Assembly (NCBI RefSeq): GCF_016775705.1
Contig: NZ_CP068760.1
Location: 682,001-746,000 of the forward strand
DNA from: Chryseobacterium cucumeris
GTDB taxonomy: Bacteria; Bacteroidota; Bacteroidia; Flavobacteriales; Weeksellaceae
DNA length: 64,000 bases
Reading direction: 5' to 3'
Below, piece after piece: positions 59,606-64,000 of the stretch (positions are counted from its first letter, which is position 1; each line of letters starts with the position of its first letter). Under the pieces are notes generated by a model, which was not told the DNA's origin, made no database searches, and saw only the letters and a list, made by a program, of their open reading frames with translations. Made by a program: the position numbers and the translations under genes.

Positions 59606-60547
59606 ATGAAAATCTCAGTCATCATTCCCGTTTATAATGCAGAAAAATATGTCTCCCAAGCAGTAGAATCTGCGCTTCAATTTGATGAAGTTCATGAGGT
59701 TATTCTAGTGGAAGACAAGTCTCCTGACAACGCTTTGAAGGTCTGTCAGCAACTCGCTGAAAAATACAGCAGAGTTCAGCTTTATCAGCACCCCGACAAA
59801 GGCAATCATGGTGCAGGCCCTACCAGAAATCTTGGGATAGAAAAGGCTACCGGTGATTTCATTGCCTTTCTGGATGCTGATGACTATTACCTTCCCAACA
59901 GATTTGATGCTGAAAGGGAATTATTTAAAAATCCCGAAGTAGAAGGCGTTTATGGTGCATTGGGTGTACATTATTACTCGGAAAAGGCAAAAGAACAGTA
60001 TTATAGAATTTTTCAGGATCGCTTAACTACGGTGTACAAAATTCATGAGCCTAAAGAGGTATTTCCGGGACAAATGAATATGTTGGGCAGCTTTGGTTTA
60101 TTTAGTATTGATACTTTGACGATCAGGAAAGAATCTTTACTTCGCAAGATGAATCCTTTATTCAAAACAAGTTTAAGATTGCATCAGGATACTGAATTTT
60201 TATTCCGTTTATCCTATTATCTTGATCTTTATCCGGGTATTTTAGACAAAGCGGTTGCAGTAAGAGGTGTGCATGAAGACAACAGGATCACAAAGGTAGA
60301 TTCTAAGAAAATAAAACCTGCTACAACAAGAGTTTTGCTTTGGAAAGAGGTGAAAGACTGGTCGGAAAACGAAAGTACGATTCCCGCCCATATGAAACTT
60401 CATATTAAAAGAATGCACCGTAGTTTTGAAATTGCCAATGCTCCCCTCCTCAAAAAGTGGAATATGATTTTAAAGTATCTTGTCACAGATTATCCAAGCA
60501 TCCGTTCCGGCTTGTATAATATTAATTTCAGGAAATACTTATTCTGA
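59606..60547 (+). CDS. Family-2 glycosyltransferase (paralogue B)
   Basis: 313 residues. ISVIIPVYNAEKYVSQAVESAL, VILVEDKSPDNALKVCQQLA, HPDKGNHGAGPTRNLGIEKA and FIAFLDADDYYLPNRFDAEREL mark a GT2 enzyme closely related to the preceding gene. The GLFSIDTLTIRKESLLRKM and HQDTEFLFRLSYYLDLYPGILDKAVAVRGVHEDNRIT blocks line up too. The two may add neighbouring residues of the same repeat or one may have changed substrate. It is the last plus-strand gene; its stop faces the convergent SGNH gene 45 bp away. Confidence 0.9.
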   Translation: MKISVIIPVYNAEKYVSQAVESALQFDEVHEVILVEDKSPDNALKVCQQLAEKYSRVQLYQHPDKGNHGAGPTRNLGIEKATGDFIAFLDADDYYLPNRFDAERELFKNPEVEGVYGALGVHYYSEKAKEQYYRIFQDRLTTVYKIHEPKEVFPGQMNMLGSFGLFSIDTLTIRKESLLRKMNPLFKTSLRLHQDTEFLFRLSYYLDLYPGILDKAVAVRGVHEDNRITKVDSKKIKPATTRVLLWKEVKDWSENESTIPAHMKLHIKRMHRSFEIANAPLLKKWNMILKYLVTDYPSIRSGLYNINFRKYLF

Positions 60548-60592
60548 TCCGGATCTGGGAGATTCTACTGCGCTACATTCAGGACATTGTAC

Positions 60593-61510
60593 TTATCTTT
60601 TTGTTTTAGACAGAATAGAATCCGCTATTTGTGAGGTAAATACTTTTCCGGATTCTTTATACATATGATTTCCATCTGTATATTGATATTCCCTGGCTTT
60701 GGAAGAGAAATCAAAGAAATAAACGCCATATTTTTTAGAAATATCTTTCATTTTTTCATTAAAATTGGGTGAATAAGACTGTTCCAGTGCTACAATTTTT
60801 TCTGAAGCAGGAATTCTTACCAGATAAACAGTTCCCTTACTTTTAAGAAATTTGATAATATCTTCTAAGGCATTAATCCTGGCTTGGGAAATATTCTGTT
60901 TCTGAGCTAATTGTTTGTAGAAATTTACTTTCTCAATTTCCCTTTTCGCTACAGAATCTTTCTGCATGTTTACCGTTACTTCCATCCAACCATCTTTATG
61001 CAGATAGGTGCTTGATCTCCCTGCTTCTTCTCTCTCCGTGTAAATCTTAAACCAACTCCGAACGTAATTTCTCAGCAGATATTCATAATTCGGGGAGAGA
61101 TCATAAAAATACATATTCTTTAACGGAGAATGATTTTCCGGAAAGTCTTCTTCTTTTTTCACATTCTTATCTAAGGATAGGTTCCATGGATCTACGGTGA
61201 TAACAAATAATCCATTTCGAGTTTCAGGGTCCAGTTTTCTTTGTAACGCCTTATAATAGATTGCTCCGTACGGAGACTGAACAACGTTCAATGCAAAATT
61301 ATCAAAGTCTCTTCCCAGTTTTTGATTTAAAAGCCGGGGAAGAACAGCCTGAGCTCCTCTTGAATCTCCCAGAATAATATTCTGTGGTTTTTTTACTGCG
61401 AAATGCATATAATTATTATCTGTATTTCCATCCGCAAACCACCCCAAAACTCCGAATACGAGCAGAATTCCGATGATATAAAATGATATTTTAAATAAAA
61501 ATTTTTTCAT
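60593..61510 (-). CDS. SGNH-like membrane-anchored protein paired with an MBOAT acyltransferase
   Basis: 305 residues from the ATG at 61510; an upstream start at 61555 would overlap the MBOAT gene and is rejected. One N-terminal membrane segment (FLFKISFYIIGILLVFGVLGWF) leads to a periplasmic domain with NIILGDSRGAQAV (block I, Ser50) and YTDGNHMYKESG (block V, Asp and His), the layout of SGNH/DltD-like acyl-transfer partners. It starts 1 bp after the MBOAT stop. The pair probably moves an acetyl group to a surface polysaccharide outside the inner membrane. Family-level assignment is by motif only. Confidence 0.82.
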   Translation of the reverse strand: MKKFLFKISFYIIGILLVFGVLGWFADGNTDNNYMHFAVKKPQNIILGDSRGAQAVLPRLLNQKLGRDFDNFALNVVQSPYGAIYYKALQRKLDPETRNGLFVITVDPWNLSLDKNVKKEEDFPENHSPLKNMYFYDLSPNYEYLLRNYVRSWFKIYTEREEAGRSSTYLHKDGWMEVTVNMQKDSVAKREIEKVNFYKQLAQKQNISQARINALEDIIKFLKSKGTVYLVRIPASEKIVALEQSYSPNFNEKMKDISKKYGVYFFDFSSKAREYQYTDGNHMYKESGKVFTSQIADSILSKTKR

Positions 61511-61511
61511 A

Positions 61512-62945
61512 TTAAAACTGAAAATAAATAAATTCATTATTCCCGAAATTGGCATACCGGAGAATGATATAGATGATGATTCCGTAAAGAATACGGCGTA
61601 CCCAAGGATTGAATCTTCTTATCTGAAGCCCGTGGAATTGTTCCCTGTTAATCCATTCTATAATCAGCATACAGGCAGTCAAAGCAAAAACTTTCACCGG
61701 CATCTGAGCCGGAAAGGAGAACAGTTCCAGGCTGAAGATACGTTTAATATACTCAAATGCCTGAAGTACAGATTCTGACCTGAAAAATATCCAGGCGATA
61801 CAGGTAGCAGAAAAGGTAATCAGTATCTGCAGGATTTCCTTAAAAGATGGAAACCATTTTCCCTGCGCTGCAACTTCTATATTGGTTCTGTTTTTCTCCA
61901 TAATCAGCAGTGGCATAAAGAATAAGGCATTAAGGCCGCCCCAGATTATAAACGTCCAGTTGGCACCATGCCAGAATCCGGAGACAAGAAAAATGATAAA
62001 GGTATTTCTTATTTTCATGCCCAGTCCTCCTTTACTACCCCCTAATGGAATATAAAGATAATCCCTGAACCAGGAAGACAATGAAATATGCCATCTTCTC
62101 CAAAACTCAGCAATATCCCTTGAGAAATAAGGGAAAGCAAAATTCTTGAGAAGTTCTATTCCAAACAGTCTTGAAACCCCTAACGCAATATCTGAATACC
62201 CTGAAAAATCTCCATAAATCTGGAAAGCAAACAAAACAGCTCCGATTAAAAGATTGGCAGGACTTTCGGTTTGATAATGGGTAAAAATCTCGTTCACTAA
62301 TGGTGCACAATTATCAGCAATCACCATTTTTTTGAAGAAACCCCAAAGAATCTGACGCATCCCGTCTGCGGCCTGCTCGTAGCTGAATGTTCTTTTTTTC
62401 TGAATCTGGGGCAACAGATGAGTTGCCCTTTCTATAGGTCCTGCCACCAGTAAGGGAAAATAACTTACAAAAACTGCATAGTCAATAAAACTGCGTTCAG
62501 CACGGATCCTCTTCTTATAAACATCAATTACATAAGAGAGCCCGTGAAAAGTGTAAAATGAAATCCCCACCGGCAGAATCACATTCAGCAGCCAGATATT
62601 CACCTTAAATCCCATACCACCGAGGAGGTCTGCAAAACTTTCAATAAAAAAATTATAGTATTTAAAAAAGCCCAGAAATCCCAGGTTGATCACAATACTT
62701 AAAGTAAGCCAGAATTTTGCTTCACGTTTATTCCTGCTATTTTCGATCTTAATACCTGAAAAATAATCTAAACCAATGGAAAACATCAGTAAAAACAAAA
62801 ATCTCCAATCCCAGCACGCATAGAAATAAAAGCTTGCCAATAGCAAAAGCTTATTTTGATTCTGATATTTCTTATTAAAAACAAACCAGTATAAACAGAA
62901 TACTATAGGTAAAAAAATAAGAAATCCTATTGAATTGAATAACAT
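61512..62945 (-). CDS. MBOAT-family O-acyltransferase (AlgI/DltB-like)
   Basis: 477 residues, about 11 membrane segments. N-terminal MLFNSIGFLIFLPIVFCLYW, LLLLASFYFYACWDWRFL, the conserved ILPVGISFYTFHGLSYVIDVY, the loop VSYFPLLVAGPIERATHLLPQI, 'FWRRWHISLSSWFRDYLYIPLGG', and active-site His326 in SGFWHGANWTFI are all hallmarks of the alginate-acetylase/DltB group. It would pass acyl groups from the cytoplasm to an extracytoplasmic polymer, working with the SGNH-like protein encoded next. A 200-bp gap separates it from the acyltransferase gene to the right. Confidence 0.94.
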   Translation of the reverse strand: MLFNSIGFLIFLPIVFCLYWFVFNKKYQNQNKLLLLASFYFYACWDWRFLFLLMFSIGLDYFSGIKIENSRNKREAKFWLTLSIVINLGFLGFFKYYNFFIESFADLLGGMGFKVNIWLLNVILPVGISFYTFHGLSYVIDVYKKRIRAERSFIDYAVFVSYFPLLVAGPIERATHLLPQIQKKRTFSYEQAADGMRQILWGFFKKMVIADNCAPLVNEIFTHYQTESPANLLIGAVLFAFQIYGDFSGYSDIALGVSRLFGIELLKNFAFPYFSRDIAEFWRRWHISLSSWFRDYLYIPLGGSKGGLGMKIRNTFIIFLVSGFWHGANWTFIIWGGLNALFFMPLLIMEKNRTNIEVAAQGKWFPSFKEILQILITFSATCIAWIFFRSESVLQAFEYIKRIFSLELFSFPAQMPVKVFALTACMLIIEWINREQFHGLQIRRFNPWVRRILYGIIIYIILRYANFGNNEFIYFQF

Positions 62946-63146
62946 AATGTGTTTTTAAAAGTTATGAGATACAGGCTCCTGAAACTATGGATTTCTTCCG
63001 GAAATAAATATACATTTCTTTTTCATATAGCTGCCTGACGGTTTTTAGAGAAATACACTTATTTCTACTTGTCCGGAAAATATACGGAATGGTAAATTTT
63101 GATTTCATAATTGTGTGTAGGTATATTGATGTAAATTAGTATATTT

Positions 63147-64000
63147 TTATCTTATTCGTATCTTTTTCAAAGAATTTCTCAAAGGTTTTTCAATAAACTG
63201 ATAAAACAAAACCGAAGTACAGGTTAAAACAATAATATAGATCCCAAATACCTTATCGATACCTATGTTACGGCCGCTCCATTGTATGGCTTCCCTCAGT
63301 ATATATAATACAGGAATATGGGTAATATAAACGGCATAACTCGCTTCTCCCAGATATTCAAGTTGTTTTAAAGAAAACAATCTGGTAATCAATCCATTAT
63401 TTTTAGATATAAGAACAATAAAAGGGATAAACAATATAGCCATTAAGCCATTGTGAAAGAAAAGAGGAATAAAAATAAGTGACAATATGATAAGGATAAA
63501 AATGATCATCACAGGTACATCATAATTCTTACGCTGATGATGATTCACAAAAAATATTCCCGCCAGATTTCCTGCTAAAAATTCGTTGATATGCATTAAA
63601 GGAAAATAGTAAAGCAGTTCATGGCTTTGTGTATGCGGGCCTTCATAATAAGATGATTCCACATACAGCCCCGAAAATATCTGTGTTATAATCCATAGCA
63701 TGACGGTAATTACCCAAATACTTTTATTCCCTTTGACATAGAAATAATTATAAAGGACAGGAAAAATCAAATAGAATAAAAATTCTACAGAAATAGACCA
63801 ACCTGGAAAATTCAGGATCATTGCTTCTCCCGGAATCCAGCTCTGAAGACCAAACAGATATAAAAAAAGTTTATAAAAGCTGAAATTGGAATACCTTGTT
63901 ACCAGATAAAGCAAAAGACCCAATACATAAAGCGGATAAATTCTTGCGAACCTGTTTTTGTAATAATCGAAATAATCTATCCTTTCTTTCTTATGATAGG
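63147..64000 (-). CDS. Acyltransferase-3 family (OafA-like) membrane protein, N-terminus beyond the window
   Basis: 284 codons are visible; the open frame continues to the right edge without a start, so the beginning is missing. The visible part starts YHKKERIDYFDYYKNRFARI followed by YPLYVLGLL, a core acyltransferase-3 motif, then ILNFPGWSISVEFLFYLIFPVLY with the conserved Trp-Ser-x-x-x-E-(F/W). It ends in SVLFYQFIEKPLRNSLKKIRIR. Such inner-membrane enzymes O-acetylate surface sugars. A TTG at 63923 could be mistaken for the start, but the family motif lies upstream of it. Confidence 0.92.
   Translation of the reverse strand, partial: YHKKERIDYFDYYKNRFARIYPLYVLGLLLYLVTRYSNFSFYKLFLYLFGLQSWIPGEAMILNFPGWSISVEFLFYLIFPVLYNYFYVKGNKSIWVITVMLWIITQIFSGLYVESSYYEGPHTQSHELLYYFPLMHINEFLAGNLAGIFFVNHHQRKNYDVPVMIIFILIILSLIFIPLFFHNGLMAILFIPFIVLISKNNGLITRLFSLKQLEYLGEASYAVYITHIPVLYILREAIQWSGRNIGIDKVFGIYIIVLTCTSVLFYQFIEKPLRNSLKKIRIR

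Noticed and set aside
61511..61555. 15-residue extension of the SGNH-like protein
   Set aside because: It overlaps the MBOAT C-terminus; the ATG at 61510 gives a clean membrane anchor.
63147..63923. Reading the acyltransferase as a complete 258-residue protein starting at 63923
   Set aside because: That start is a TTG inside the family motif region, and the frame stays open with conserved residues (RIYPLY) to the right edge.

Overview
The window looks like a chromosomal segment of a Bacteroidota bacterium of the Flavobacteriia, most like Chryseobacterium/Weeksellaceae. The signs are SusC/SusD outer-membrane pairs, TAnnTTTG-type promoter boxes with upstream TTG, an AT-rich genome without visible Shine-Dalgarno sequences, bacillithiol synthesis (BshC), a GYDIA-type GHMP kinase, a Bacteroidota 'putative porin' and a long Q/G/N-rich IF2. 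No phage, insertion sequence with a transposase, CRISPR array or tRNA was seen.

Layout. (1) 1-3.1 kb: the N-terminus of a SusC receptor running off the left edge, then a gene-free repeat zone. It holds about three and a half tandem copies of a ~300-bp unit carrying a 209-bp inverted-repeat-bounded element, a simple-sequence patch, the 3' half of a 5S rRNA gene with its terminator, and three tandem ~250-bp hairpin-rich repeats. (2) 3.1-13.6 kb: a divalent-metal resistance island on the minus strand: Cys-rich small protein, RND pump fused to its outer-membrane channel, lipoprotein adaptor, bestrophin-like channel, CDF exporter, Fur/Zur-family regulator and a P1B-type ATPase. The same 15-bp palindrome lies upstream of the RND and ATPase genes at an identical distance from a promoter box, and is the likely operator of the local regulator. 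(3) 13.9-19.2 kb: a small lipoprotein gene and a SusD/SusC pair preceded by a SAM-I (S-box) riboswitch, which suggests a methionine- or sulfur-related import system. (4) 19.4-29.5 kb: metabolic and envelope genes: aroQ, pckA, GHMP kinase, fabD, a LysM/PBP1 protein, bshC and a porin. (5) 29.6-34.8 kb: a second SusC-SusD-lipoprotein operon. (6) 36.4-41.2 kb: the rimP-nusA-infB translation/transcription operon.

(7) 41.4-64 kb: a surface-polysaccharide locus, with most genes on the plus strand. UDP-glucose dehydrogenase, RfbB and RfbA, two FdtA-like ketoisomerase paralogues, a hexapeptide acetyltransferase and an FdtB-like aminotransferase would supply UDP-glucuronate and a dTDP-3-acetamido-3,6-dideoxyhexose. 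A Wzm/Wzt transporter whose ATPase carries a C-terminal sugar-recognition domain would export the finished chain. Seven glycosyltransferases, a second acetyltransferase, a reduced SDR, a methyltransferase-like protein and an AsnB-type amidotransferase follow. The right end, on the minus strand, adds an MBOAT/SGNH O-acylation pair and an acyltransferase-3 gene cut by the window edge. A 26-codon acyltransferase-3 C-terminus between two sugar genes is a scar of past gene replacement.

The items most worth following are the twin operators of the metal island, the SAM riboswitch on a SusCD pair, the rRNA/repeat scar zone, and the tandem ketoisomerases next to the acyltransferase scar. Coordinates and motifs were read by eye; family names rest on recognised motifs and overall resemblance, not on database searches.
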